From Telmatactis stephensoni (lineage: Eukaryota; Cnidaria; Anthozoa; Actiniaria; Isophelliidae): 64,000 nucleotides of DNA. Under the pieces are notes generated by a model. The model saw only the letters and a list, made by a program, of their open reading frames with translations. It did no database searches and was not told the origin of the DNA. The DNA lies in the NCBI GenBank assembly GCA_029948255.1, contig JALIZF010001729.1:310001-374000 (forward strand), in the 5' to 3' direction. The position numbers were made by a program, and so were the translations under genes. Shown in pieces: positions 10,136 through 21,445 of the stretch. Every line of letters begins with the position of its first letter. Positions within the stretch are counted from its first letter, which is position 1.

Positions 10136-10607
10136 AAAATGTTGATTTCACGATTAAAATTAAATGAGTTGCTATCATTTTCCTGTTTTGTTTGTTTGTT
10201 TTTTACGAAAAAAACTCCAAAAAAATTTGAATTGACTCAATTGGTTTTTCAGACTTTTTATGATATGCACATGATTTTTGTGAAATTTCATGTCCTTTAG
10301 AAGCATGTTTATCAGTAAGACTTTATCAAGCTACGTTCAAGCCATTTGTATATGTAATAGGACTCCATGCTGTATAATTTGAAAAAAATTGGACGAAAAA
10401 AATTCCGTTGTCAGATTAATTTTTTGAGTTCATTTTTTTCAAATTGGACAAGCATGGAGTCTTGTTACTTATTAATTATATAGCTGCCTCTAAATTCAAT
10501 ATTATGAGCACTTATATCTATTTTTTGGTAAACTGTCCAATTTCAAGTGTCCAACCAATTTATGAAAAATTGGACATTAACCAAAATTAAAGAAAAAATC
10601 TATCGTT

Positions 10608-10740
10608 TTGGTTTGAGTGAGAAACGTACCATGCTGTACCGTAACCGTGACCGTGATGTATATAAAAACATTCTAAATTCTTGTTGAACATTACCGTGTG
10701 GTGACCGTGTTGTTTTCCCAGTTGTACGAAATCGGGTCTA
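10608..10740. mobile_element. MITE, ACGGTACGG family, degraded copy
   Basis: The left end resembles the inverse of the CGTATGACTGGGAAAAC terminus and the right end reads GTTTTCCCAGTTGTACGAAA. The interior contains 'accgtgaccgtg' units. Confidence 0.5.
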
Positions 10741-12148
10741 TGCAGCATGACAAAGTCTGATAGCTTTGATTTAAGTTAATTTCGTAGTTTGGCACTGCGC
10801 ACACTTACCATGCATAACAATGCAAAATGCGATCACCGATGCATTTACGCCTAGATTAACTCTTTTACAAGACAATAGCGCAAAAACGAACACGAGGACC
10901 TATGTTATTTCTTTCTTCGAATCAACGAAAATAAGGTTTTCTAACATATATGTAATTACTGTCAAGATTCCATGTCAAGACATTTAGATATTTTCCAAAA
11001 CGCGTCGTTGAAAGCAGTTTTCAAGCTGCTACTGGGGTACATAGACGATATTACACGGTGCCGCGAAGCTTAAGATATAATTTATTTTCGAGTCGTGAAA
11101 ACAATATTTTACGAGCAAGAAAATAAAATTCATATCTTCAAGCCAACGTGTAATGTTCTTTTTATTACATGGACAAACTGGCATGGCGGGAATTTCTTTA
11201 GGACGCGCGCGTACATCCGGGACATTTGGTACATAACTTTTTCATATCTAGTGAAAATATGGAAAATACGAGTGTTTTAATTTCCTGTAAAACACTATTA
11301 TCCATATAATAATTTCTCATATGGCTCGCCCGCCAAGGGCCCATCATAAGATCCAGATCAGAAAAGAGCTATGCAATGATTCTTTGACGTCCCAAGTTGA
11401 CTAGAGCTAGATTATTTTATTTCCATTCCCGAGATTCCTCGTCACTATTGAGGAGGAATTCCTAGGATTCCTTCTTTGAACAATTGGGGTATCAAGTATA
11501 ACAACTCTTGAAATAACTCTTATTGTGGTGAAAATAGCAAATTTCAGCTGACCCTTGCCAAATTTGAACATTCAGTTATGACGAGAACGAAAAGGGCCGG
11601 TTAGTTTTTGAAAATAACCTGCATGTTTCAACAGCAAAATGCAAAGAAATAACGCGTAACTTCTATAGCCATCAAAACTAAGATCAGACGAGCTATAAAA
11701 TGTTTAGAATGATAATGAAAAATGAAAATGTTTAATATGCAGATAATGAAAAATCAGGGATCGGACTGATGCAGGAACTTTTGAGACATGCATCCTGAGT
11801 CTCCCGGTTTCTAAGCTTTTCAACAGAAATGCTTTGAATGTAGTAGTATGCTAAATTATGCCAAGGTTAATGCCAGATTACTCCCTTTTCAAGTCTCTGT
11901 CTCAACAGCTTCTTACACTTCTTGATATCTAAGGTACAAGTTCATTAGGTTGAAATTGTTCTATTCACGCCAACAATTTGTCAATAACCACTGGAATTCA
12001 TACTACGGACGAAATTTTCTCGTTGAAACAAGTTATTACTTTTTTTGGCCACATATGCAAACAGGCCTTTACAGCGCATGCTCAGCCAAGGAGGATCGAA
12101 CGCCCGCCGAGTAAACGTTCTTAGACGCATGCGCATAACCTGTCTTAA
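10741..12148. other. Intergenic, nothing recognised
   Basis: AT-rich DNA. Only short open frames with no recognisable motif; no RNA gene seen. Confidence 0.4.
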
Positions 12149-12284
12149 CGAGGGATTTCACGGCGGACATGTTTGTGGTCAAAATAATACTGATTTTATC
12201 CCAAGAGAAATAAAATCTTTTGTTATTCAAAAACTTTCTATTGTACTTGCCGGCCCACAAACATGGCTGCCATGAAATCCCTCG
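12149..12284. repeat. Inverted repeat element
   Basis: Arms CGAGGGATTTCACGGCGGAC and the matching CATGAAATCCCTCG end enclose about 80 bp. Confidence 0.5.
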
Positions 12285-12319
12285 AAAAAACAGAAAATAC
12301 GCCATTATTTGTCAGTCCA

Positions 12320-12678
12320 ATGAGCTTTTATCATGTAATTCCAAAAGTCACAGTACAGAAATATATAATTACCATAGCTGGAAAGAGCACGTCAAAATGA
12401 GTAAAACTGTGAAATTTGAATGAAGTAACTTTCAAACTCACGAGGATATAAATTTTCCGAAATCGAAATTTTGTATGAAAACATTCGCTGTTAGTCAAGA
12501 GATGCCTACCAGCAAAAGCTTCAGTTACAAATTCACACTTTTCAAAAATTCATATTCTCGCGAGTTTTGGATTTAATCCCTTCAAACTTCACTGTCTTGC
12601 TAATTTGCTCTTTCCAGCTATGGTAATTCTTTTGATTTTCTGTTTTACGAATTTAAAAATACTTGATGAAAGCTCATT
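12320..12678. mobile_element. MITE, ATGAGCTTTTATCA family, copy 1
   Basis: Both ends carry ATGAGCTTTTATCA in inverse, followed by 'ccatagctggaaagagca' and its inverse. The whole element matches 17990-18331 in inverted orientation; a core relative sits inside 37597-38033. Confidence 0.7.
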
Positions 12679-12882
12679 ATATATACATAAAAACACGCCG
12701 TTTGGACGGCGTATTGTTGGATGAATGACCCATCTACACGACTACGTTCGTCTACGTTTGACCTGAGTCAGACGAATCATTTGTTAGTTAATCAGACTAA
12801 CAAATACAAATTCTCAGTTTTAGGTCTAGATTTAGTTTGAAACGGGATAATCAATTGTAATGATTAATTCGTCTTGTCACCC

Positions 12883-12947
12883 AAATAGGCCGTATAAACT
12901 AAAGATGAATTATGGCATAATTCATCTTTAGTATATACGGCCTATTT
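12883..12947. repeat. Near-perfect 65-bp palindrome
   Basis: Two 32-base arms (AAATAGGCCGTATA... and its inverse) with one mismatch meet at a single central base. The right arm overlaps the left end of the MITE at 12932-13222. Confidence 0.75.
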
Positions 12948-13222
12948 GCACAAACATTGGCCCTTTCAAAATCATCGAACCTAGACTGAGCTTAGACTAT
13001 ATGTGGCTGCTGGATACACTATAGAAATATAAATGTGGTTTCACACGTTTTAACCATGAATTCGTTGAATAATCGTTTTTGAAATACCAAGAATTTGTCT
13101 CAGTCGCTGTTTGAAATGATCATGTCAACAAGCTTCTATAAAATCATGCATCCAATCAACAGATTTCCCGACGTTCATATCGGTCTCTTTTTGAAGGGTC
13201 AATGTTTGCGCAAATAGGTATA
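12932..13222. mobile_element. MITE with ACAAACATTGNCCCTTTCAA ends, copy 2
   Basis: Left terminus CCTATTTGCACAAACATTGG and right terminus TGTTTGCGCAAATAGG are inverse. Same family as 9846-10135. Confidence 0.6.
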
Positions 13223-13792
13223 AATTGAGGAAATTTTCCAACATGAAGCACATGTGTTAGACACCAACTTGTTCTGAAATGTTGCGCGCAACAAGATGTT
13301 TTGGGGATCTGTTGTCGCATGATTAAACTTTCTTTAAGCAGAGCCAAACATTATTAGTTTACAGGGTGTCTCAAAAAGTGCTGAATTGCCCCAATTTTCA
13401 GAATTTCTTTTATGTTATGTCTATTATTTGTGCGAGGAATTTGAGCAGCCTGTGTGACCTCGCTCCTTTATCTTTTATCATTTAAGTATAAACTGCTGTA
13501 TCAATTGTAATAACTCTTAGATTGACGAAAAACAAGAGAGCATAAGTATTTATGCTCTCTTGCGAAAAAAAATTCTTCCCAGCATTTTATTTCTCTTTGA
13601 CGGTCATTCCAGAAGATCTTGAGACACCGTGCCACTTATCTTAAGGGTTAACCTCAACGACAAGCTAAGACAAAGGCTGAAGCGCGCGCTCCAACCCACG
13701 ACTGTTTTGCACGCAATTTTCGTAGAGGTAAACTAGGAAAAATACACAATGCAATTGAGGGATGTAGGGCCGGGTATAAGGTAAGGGTGAAA

Positions 13793-14060
13793 GTTGCACC
13801 GTAAAGAAAATAAGGTAAAGGACCTTGTTCAACGTCCCCGGTAGTTCCTTTAACTTCAGCTGATCTTCCAGGAAGCCGACAATGCGCTCATTTTACCCCC
13901 CTCTCTCCATCAGTGCTCCGTTTTAAGGGTATTTAAAGCTGGTTAAAGCTGCACGGAAAAGAAAGAAGTCGAAACAATGATGTGAGATTACTGGGAATCG
14001 AACTCGGGATCTCTCGCACCGAAGGCCGCGCACTAATCAACTGTGCCGTCCTTGCTCCTT
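13793..14060 (-). repeat. tRNA-derived SINE (family A), full-length copy
   Basis: Read on the minus strand it begins GGAGCAAGGACGGCACAG, has the B-box GAGTTCGATTCCC and the same tail as 1-240 (GGAGCACTGATGGAGAG). Confidence 0.7.
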
Positions 14061-14248
14061 AAAGATCCATCGAGGGGCCATTGATACTGGAATGGGTACT
14101 TTGGGAAGAGGGAAGGAAAAGGGACATTGACCTCTTTACGACGTAAATGGCATGATGGTTAATCAGGGCAAGATAATGATGAGTACGGTCATTACATGTG
14201 TTCTCTTGTTCGCATAAAACAATCACTCAAACTGGTAGTCTGTTATAG

Positions 14249-14415
14249 TGGCGGAACCTCTCGGTACGGACACCTCTATAAAACGGACATCTCCATATTA
14301 TGGATAGACCTTTTTGTCCCGGCAAATTAAACCTCCATATATTGTATGGGCACCTCTATTACACGGACACTTTTCTCCGCCCCTTCGTTAATTATCCGTA
14401 TTAAAGAGGTTCCAC
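14249..14415. mobile_element. MITE, GTGGAACCTCT family
   Basis: GTGGCGGAACCTCTCGGTAC at the left is the inverse of GTATTAAAGAGGTTCCAC at the right. Internal 'acggacacctct' subrepeats are present. Confidence 0.6.
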
Positions 14416-15585
14416 TTTACTTAGACTTGCACTGAATCTTGTTGTTCATGCGGCTAGTATATGCGACTGAACAGTGAACAGTATGCCAATAAAATCAAAC
14501 TGCCCTGTAATAAAAAGTTGTGATTGCCTAACACCTAATGGTTCCTATTTAAATAAGATATGTACTGAATATGCAGATAACTAGTGTTCGTAAAGCGAGG
14601 TTAAAATTGTATCATTGAATTGATAATTTGTCAATCAGATTATGAATGCAAGAGAAAATGCCTGAGTTTTTCTGTACAACCCGTAATTAAAAGCTGTCCA
14701 CAATAAGTAGGTGCTCATATTAAGTGGGCGTACATAAAGTGGGGTGGTTTCACTGCATATTCTATAGAATTATATGAAAACTCTCTTTGGAATGAGCCTA
14801 TCCTCCTGATCTGCAGGCAACTCATTCCTCGGGCTTCCTGTGGTCCAAGAAAGCTGAGGGAAACTAGAGACTTACCCTCTCCTCAGTCCTCCTCATTCTT
14901 TTACACTTTTTCTACACAGGAAGCCCAGAATACTCTGCTGAGGAAGGCTAGAAACATTACTGGCTACTAGGACACCACAGCAAAATGTACTAGTGTGCAT
15001 GCTCGCCTTGTGAAAACTCCTCCCCAATGAAAAATTCGGTAGTGTAAACAAACAAAGCTTTGCCGGCGAAACTCAAACCACAGAAGAGAAACTCAGTCCT
15101 CAAAAAATTCAGGTTGAGGGCTTTGTAGTGAAATTCTATTGTCTAGTTGGTTCTCCTGTTGTAGATATCGAAGCTGATTATAATTCAAAATTTAACGTGC
15201 TATTCAAAACACAAGTTTGGTGGAAGGAGCTCGAGGGGGGGGGGGGAAGGTTTTTGTCAATAAAAACTTTAAGGGGGTATGCATGATTTTTGGCATTTCA
15301 TATTTGAGGTGGGTACACTTTTGAATTGCAATTTTTCATAATGTTCATTTACCACCACCACCACAGCCCCCTAAATAAATTTGAACAAATAGTTTTCAAG
15401 GCCTAGGAGTAACTCGTGAATTAAATTTAATGAGCCGTGAGCCAGCAATATAAACAATTTTACACGTATATTTTTAATTACCATTCAAATTACACAAAAT
15501 TAGTTCAGTTCAAAAAATATCGTGCAACCAAAATTCCTGCAACCACCCCATCAATTATGTAATGGTTAGTCCCTAACATTGGGCT
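14416..15585. other. Intergenic, repeat fragments only
   Basis: Contains fragments sharing GGGCTTCCTGTGG with repeats near 17779 and 35414 and a G homopolymer at 15236-15246. No gene seen. Confidence 0.35.
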
Positions 15586-15970
15586 TGCGGCTTGAACTCG
15601 AAAATAGATTTCACTCAGTCGAGTTCGAGTTACGTAACTCGATTTTAATTAATTTCAACGATGAGTGTCATAGCCTGATTATCATATCGGAATTGCACTT
15701 AGGGGAAAGGAAGTGTAACGAAACATCTCCGACCTTCTGGTAACCAGGCTGTGTTTATCATCGAGTTACGCAAGTGTAAAAGTGGGCTTTGTTTCAGCAA
15801 AATGGGTGTGTCCCAGCGAGTATCTTGAAGAGCGCCTGTGGGCAGGCTACGAAAAGCGCGTAGACTCGAAGTCCGATTCCCTTCCTAGCTCGAGACACAA
15901 TAGAGCTGATTTCGTATGACTGGGAAATCGGTACGGTCACTGCACGGTACGGTTACGGCAGAAATGGTCG
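15586..15970 (+). repeat. Direct duplicate, unit 1 (about 400 bp)
   Basis: It carries 'gtcgagttcgagttacgtaactcga', then 'aaaatgggtgtgtcc' and the start of an ACGGTACGG MITE. The same order occurs at 16495-16905, about 0.9 kb downstream, with moderate divergence. Confidence 0.7.
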
Positions 15971-16451
15971 GCCATTTGCACTAACAGATCACGTGACCTA
16001 TCTTCCCTAAATCAAGCAGCACCGTCAAAATGAACGCCAGAAATAGAAAAAGCACTTTGATATTAGTAAAAATGCAAAGTTTTTTCATAAGATATAATAC
16101 AGGAGAAATGACAGTAAAATTAAGACCTCAGGCCATCCAACGCTTTTTTCCAAACGAATCTTAAGTAAATATCTAATCTTAAATTTGCGCACATACTGTC
16201 ATACTATCTTCCCTAAATCAAGTTCTTACTATCTTATAAGCTGAAACATTGCTCTTTTACTAATATGGAGGTGCTCTTTCTATATTTCTGTCGCGTTCAT
16301 TTTGACGTTGCTGCTCGATTTAGGAGAGATAGGGTCACATAATCTTTTAGTGTAAATGGCCTCGAATGTTTTATGGACACTTCGTGCGGCACTGACACGG
16401 TCACGGTACACCACGGTATACGTAAGTTTCCCACTCATACGAAAACCGCTC
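15901..16451. mobile_element. ACGGTACGG-family MITE split by a second MITE
   Basis: Left end TAGAGCTGATTTCGTATGAC and right end CATACGAAAACCGCTC are inverse. The element is interrupted by 15970-16361. Intact relatives are at 35826-35979 and 49709-49857. Confidence 0.75.
15970..16361. mobile_element. Nested MITE, GGCCATTTGCAC ends
   Basis: GGCCATTTGCACTAACAGAT and the inverse of its right end AGTGTAAATGGCC pair over about 40 bp. TC flanks both sides (15968-15969, 16362-16363); comparison with uninterrupted host MITEs supports a short duplication. Confidence 0.7.
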
Positions 16452-16494
16452 GAGTGTAACTCGAAAAACATTTACAGCCGAGTTACGGAAACAA

Positions 16495-16905
16495 CGCGTA
16501 ACTCGAAAATAGATTTACTCTGTCGAGTTCGAGTTACGTAACTCGATTTCCATTTCGACGATGTTTATCATAGCCAGATTATCAGACAGTCGGGGATCGT
16601 TCGTTTCACTTAGGGAAGAGGAAGTGCAACGAACCATTTCCGACCATCTGATAATTAGGCTGTGTTTGTCATAAAGTTACGCAAGTGTCAAATTAACTGG
16701 GCTTTGTTTTAGCAAAATGGGTGTGTCCGTGCGCGTATCTTGAAGAACGCCTGTAGGCAAGCTACGAAAAGCGCGTAACACGAAGTTCGTAACTCGAAAA
16801 TCGTAACCCGAATTATTCCTTTCCTCGAGATACAATAGAGCAGATTTCGCATACTAAGGAAAACGGCACTGCACGGTACGGTTACGGTAGGAATTTCGAA
16901 TGTCT
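16495..16905 (+). repeat. Direct duplicate, unit 2
   Basis: Second copy of 15586-15970, including the beginning of another ACGGTACGG MITE. This suggests one segmental duplication that carried part of the MITE. Confidence 0.7.
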
Positions 16906-17407
16906 TTAAAGACACTACTTACGGCACTAACACTTTTAGACTTTTATTTATTTATATTCACACACATATAGATAAATTTACAATAATTACAAGTTATATA
17001 CTTAAGTTACTATTGAACATGTTTTACAAAATAACTCTTATATAACGCGCGCGCTCTGATTGGCTGAAAACCCGTGTGTGATGAGAGTATCAAACACGCT
17101 CACGTCAATTTGTTTTTTCGCCGGTGTTTTCTTTTTCCTTTTTTCTCCTATTTACGTATTTGTTATTTTATAAAAGAAATAAAAAACGGTCTGATCCGTT
17201 CCTGATCAAAACACGCGTGATGTTGGGAGAACATGGGAGAGCGTAGTGGGAGCACAAGCCGTACCCTTCATGTACAAATGAAATTAATTAAAAGAAAAAA
17301 GAGAAATTCAGTGATGTGTCAACCACGAAGAGGAATAAAATTAAAAGATTTTTTTCACTGTCACAGTACATCACGGTTAATTCCCCACTTATACAGAAAC
17401 CGCTCTA
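16836..17407. mobile_element. ACGGTACGG-family MITE with about 420-bp internal insertion
   Basis: The left half (16836 to about 16934) and right half (about 17355-17407, ending AGAAACCGCTCTA) are interrupted by AT-rich sequence with a TTTATTTATTTATA stretch. Confidence 0.55.
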
Positions 17408-17989
17408 TATCTGATGAGGTGCATTTTGTAAATACACCTCTGCAACACCCTATAAATGTACTTTATTGATAAATGTAAATCTACTTTATTGATGGATTAG
17501 AAGACCTTAAAGTACATTTAGACAATCATTGCATGCAAGCAACGCCCGATTTAAGCGGTATTTTTGGTTGGCATTAGATATTTGTATATTTGTATAAATG
17601 TATCGGTACCACAACCCCTCTGCAATCGAGTCCGATATATTTCATGAATTTCGATTTTTCTATCAATTCCCGCGTAAGGTCGACACTAAAAATAACTTGT
17701 GAAACGTAACACCAAGGAAAAAAGGGACCTTTACGCGTAAACAGTTTACGATTTAACAATTTTCCATTTTTGAATATTGGGCTTCCTGTGGCAGGAAGGA
17801 GACAAAAAGTCAAGGGGAGGGGAGGAGAGGGGTACACTAGAAATTAACCAAAAACGTAACGTGATCGTGACAGATTGTAACATCGAACCGTAATGATTTG
17901 AATTCTGCTTTATTCTGTATTTCTGCATGTTATAAATTGGATTGTGGCAAGAAAGCTCGTGCAATAATATCTCCAATGGCATACGTCTT

Positions 17990-18331
17990 AATGAGCTTTT
18001 ATCAGGTATATTTAAATTCGTAAAACCGAAAAAGAATTACTATAGCTGGAAAGAGCATGTTAAAATTAGCAAGACAGTGAAGTTTGAAGGAATTAAATCC
18101 AAAACTCGCGAGAATATGAATTTTTGAAAGAAAACCTTGCATCTCTTGCCTACCAGCGAATGTTTTCATATGGCAAAATTTCGATTTCGGAAAATTCATA
18201 TCTTGCTTGGTGAGTTTGAAAGTTACTTCATTCAAACTTCACAGTTTTACTAATTTTGATGTGCTCTTTCAAGCTATGGTAATTATATTTCTGTACTGCG
18301 ACTTTTGGAATTGCATGATAAAAGCTCATTA
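17990..18331. mobile_element. MITE, ATGAGCTTTTATCA family, copy 2 (inverted relative to copy 1)
   Basis: Ends ATGAGCTTTTATCA and TGATAAAAGCTCAT are exact inverses. Internal 'ctatagctggaaagagcatgt' and its inverse lie near each end. Confidence 0.7.
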
Positions 18332-19697
18332 TTAAAAGGAACTCGTAAATTTTCGTGTTGGTTAACGCGGTTTCGTGAATTTGGAAATTTATTGATTCCG
18401 TCCATGAAGGCTGCATTCTGGCAGTCTTCTTTCCTTTGATTCAGGAAAGAAGAGTAAAACTATTTCCTTAAAAATGACTAGAGGCATTGAAGGAATGAAA
18501 CAACCAGAAATCGCAATATTTAATTTCTAAGGTAAAGCTGTTTACTTTTTTTGGTCACGTGATATTTCTTTGAGTATTTGAATTTTGAGTGCATGAAATT
18601 GTACTAAACATAAATTGTACTAAATAGTACTAAATATGACGGAATCCTTTGCTTCTATTGTTTAATTAGTTCTGTTTTGCTCAATTTTGCAAAATTTAGT
18701 TTGTATTGTTTCATGTTTTGTGCCGTGCATGCACCACAAAACTGGCTTAGCCACAAATCATGTAAATTCGATAAGCTCTTAAATACGATTTTTGATGACA
18801 CGTAAACTGAAATGTCATATTAATTTTATTTTGTAATTGTATGTTGCAAAAAATTGTATTTTAGCCGCTTGCGAATTTATGTGATTTATAGCTTATATTG
18901 CAAAACAATGAGCTTGGGCTGCCTGTGGTGCATGCATGATTTGTAGCTTGATGAATGAGCTTGGGCTGCCTGTTAGAAACGTATATATTTTTTCCTGCAA
19001 CCTTTCTAAAGCTACATCTAACAGGCGGCAAGGGGTTTTCCCGTGAAGCCGTGAAGACCCTTTCTAATTGTTCGTAATCTGTGATCAGAGGGAAATAAAA
19101 GCAGTGCGTCAGCCCAACGCCGTAAAACAAAATATAAAAATTAATTTAAAAATTAATTTCCGTGAAACCTTTCTGCCCATTTTTAGAAACTCGTGAACTG
19201 TGCCGAGACCCCCCCCCCCCCCCCCCGCCTTTCCGCCCCTGATCTAAACACGATCAAGTTTCCCTTGACCAGAACCCCTTCCTCGTCCAGTAGAAGACAA
19301 AAAATTGCCAATTTTTCCTTGCTAAGGGAGGCTTTCTTAGTTCAATTGTTCACATCTAATGATTTTCAATTTATATATTCATTTTAATAATCATCTTGAT
19401 ATCTAACTAATTGGGGCGGGATAAAATACAAAACGAATTTGAACCACTAATGAAAAGATTTTCATGAGAAGAAACGGTCTGTTCGAATCCGGCGCAGTGG
19501 TAAACTCGCCGTTTCCGCGGCAAATATAGGAACGACTACAGTAGAATAAATATGCATCAAAACAGAGGGTAGTGAATGCAATATAGTGAAAGGTTACATC
19601 ATAAATAGGCCAAACATCCGGAATTCTCCGAAGTTTAAATCTTCGTTGTCTTACCGTCGTTTCTTCGCACTTTCCGATCTGTCTGAAAGTCACCTGG
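18332..19697. other. Intergenic, nothing recognised
   Basis: AT-rich with a C homopolymer at about 19209-19226 and a twice-used 'gagcttgggctgcctgt' phrase (18910, 18957). A minus-strand open frame at 19403-19780 has no recognisable motif. Confidence 0.35.
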
Positions 19698-19818
19698 CAC
19701 GTGGATGGAAGACATAGTATGAACGTGTATGCTTCAAAACGTGCCAAGTTACGTAATAAATACTTGGTCGTGTGCAGCAATCACGTGCACGTGCCAATTG
19801 GGTACTAGCCCTCACGTG
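19698..19818 (+). promoter_or_regulatory. E-box cluster plus D-box upstream of CIPC-like gene
   Basis: CACGTG occurs at 19698-19703, 19782-19787, 19788-19793 (the last two directly abutting) and 19813-19818. TTACGTAA, the PAR-bZIP D-box consensus, is at 19749-19756. All lie about 260-380 bp upstream of the inferred transcription start near 20080. CACGTG is the canonical CLOCK:BMAL1/CYCLE site. Clock control of this gene is inferred. Confidence 0.6.
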
Positions 19819-20047
19819 CTGGAAGTCCAAAAGCTGTTGTTCGACAGAAACCGAGACATTAAATTCAGTAATGCTGATATTTTTTCTTCAAAATACTAGT
19901 GTTAAGCGTGGGGATTACATTTAAAGAAGAAAGGTAGGCATAACTGAAGAATAATTGTCGTTTGTTTGCTATAAACTACACCTTTCATACCGACTTTTCG
20001 CCAATTTGATTCGAACGATTCTTTCAGAGTCGTGCAGCACGGGCGCG

Positions 20048-20095
20048 TATAAATTTAATTCGTCTCGTTCCTTTTTGGTCATTCAGATTTTATTG
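20048..20095 (+). promoter_or_regulatory. Predicted TATA box and non-coding first exon of CIPC-like gene
   Basis: TATAAATT at 20048-20055 is followed 25-30 bp later by an initiator-like GGTCATTC and then a strong splice donor, GTAAGT, at 20096. I infer a short 5' UTR exon (about 20080-20095) spliced to the acceptor at 21441-21442. Confidence 0.45.
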
Positions 20096-20821
20096 GTAAG
20101 TGGTGATTTTTTTCAATAATGCTGCCTTAGTTTTATGCTTTGTTTTAGAAACATTCTAAATAGATATAAGACTTAAGTGAATGTTGAACTCTGTCTTAAC
20201 TCCGGCACAATAATGACTAAATATTGCGATATTGATATTGAAATGGCGACGGGATGCGTCAAACCTTCGATCTTTAATACATTATGCTCTGCTCGATTTA
20301 GTTCATTTCTTAGTAGCAACCAAAACAACTAAGCGAAAACTTATTTTTGTGATTCTTAATGTTCATCGAGTCTATTTTTAAAGTATATAATAAGAATTAC
20401 ACTAAAAAATAGTTAAGCTTACGTAACTTTAAGTTTTAGGGCTTGTAATCGAGTGAACATCGCAGGGGAAATGCATTCACTCCAAATTTTTCCCAGTTAA
20501 CTCTTTTTAATTTTTGTCTAACGCATTCACAAAAGTTCTATGTGTTCTAAAATTCATTAGATCTGCATTGTCTGAAGTGTTGAATCCAAAAAATAGGCAG
20601 TTGTCAGAGAACTGCATGGGTTCCACTCTAGCCTCGAAAGGAAGAGCTAGCTGTAGTCTAGATCGACTCAACCAGTGGAAGTGCAGTATTTGGCAAAGCT
20701 TTAAAGTGTCGTTTTTATGGGAAAAAATATTTATTAAGTTTGATTCAAATGTACACTGAGCTGTACACTGTAGGAAGTTGTGAAAAGACAATGTAAGCAA
20801 ATCTTGCAGAGATTTCATTTA

Positions 20822-21044
20822 GGGGGTGTTTACATGGCACTAGGATCATCCTAGCGCTAGGATCATCCTACCTGCTATACATTTATTGCATTCGCTTTCG
20901 TAGGATCATCCTAGTAACCGAAGCAAAGACACAAATTTCCATGTAAACAGAATGCAGTAAATGTATACCAGATACATGTAGGATGATTTGCATGCTAGGA
21001 TGATCCTAGTGCTATGATAATCCTAGTGTCATGTAAACACCCCC
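20822..21044. mobile_element. Palindromic MITE (GTTTACATG family), copy 2
   Basis: GGGGGTGTTTACATGGCACT at left and AGTGTCATGTAAACACCCCC at right. TTA is duplicated at 20819-20821 and 21045-21047. It lies in the inferred 5' UTR intron of the CIPC-like gene. Confidence 0.85.
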
Positions 21045-21445
21045 TTAATACAATGTAAGCAGTGAATGGTCGGACACTGTAGGCTATGGTGACACTTATG
21101 TGTGTAATTTTGAAAATCCATCTCTTTTTTTGTTTTTGTTTTTGCCATTTAGACAAAAAATGTTTTATAGTATAGGCAGAAGGCATAGCAAATAACTTTG
21201 CAGAATTTGCAATCCACAAACGTGTAGCTTACCTGGAGAGTGTAGTGAAATTGGCTATAAAGTATGGAACAAAATGTGACGTCAGAGTATTGTTTTTCTT
21301 TTCAGGGTTCCAAAAAAATCAACCTTTCTGGTATATTATAAGTAATTATGGCTTTCTCAAGCCCCATACCAATCCCACAAAAATTGTGAGTAACAATTTG
21401 TTGCAACTTCAACTAATTTTTCCACTTTCATTTTTATTACAGAAT

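Noticed and set aside
12045..12305. Small overlapping proteins on both strands
   Set aside because: They coincide with an inverted repeat element and have no motif.
19403..19780. Minus-strand 125-residue protein upstream of the CIPC-like gene
   Set aside because: No signal, domain or splice context; it overlaps the E-box region and composition looks random.
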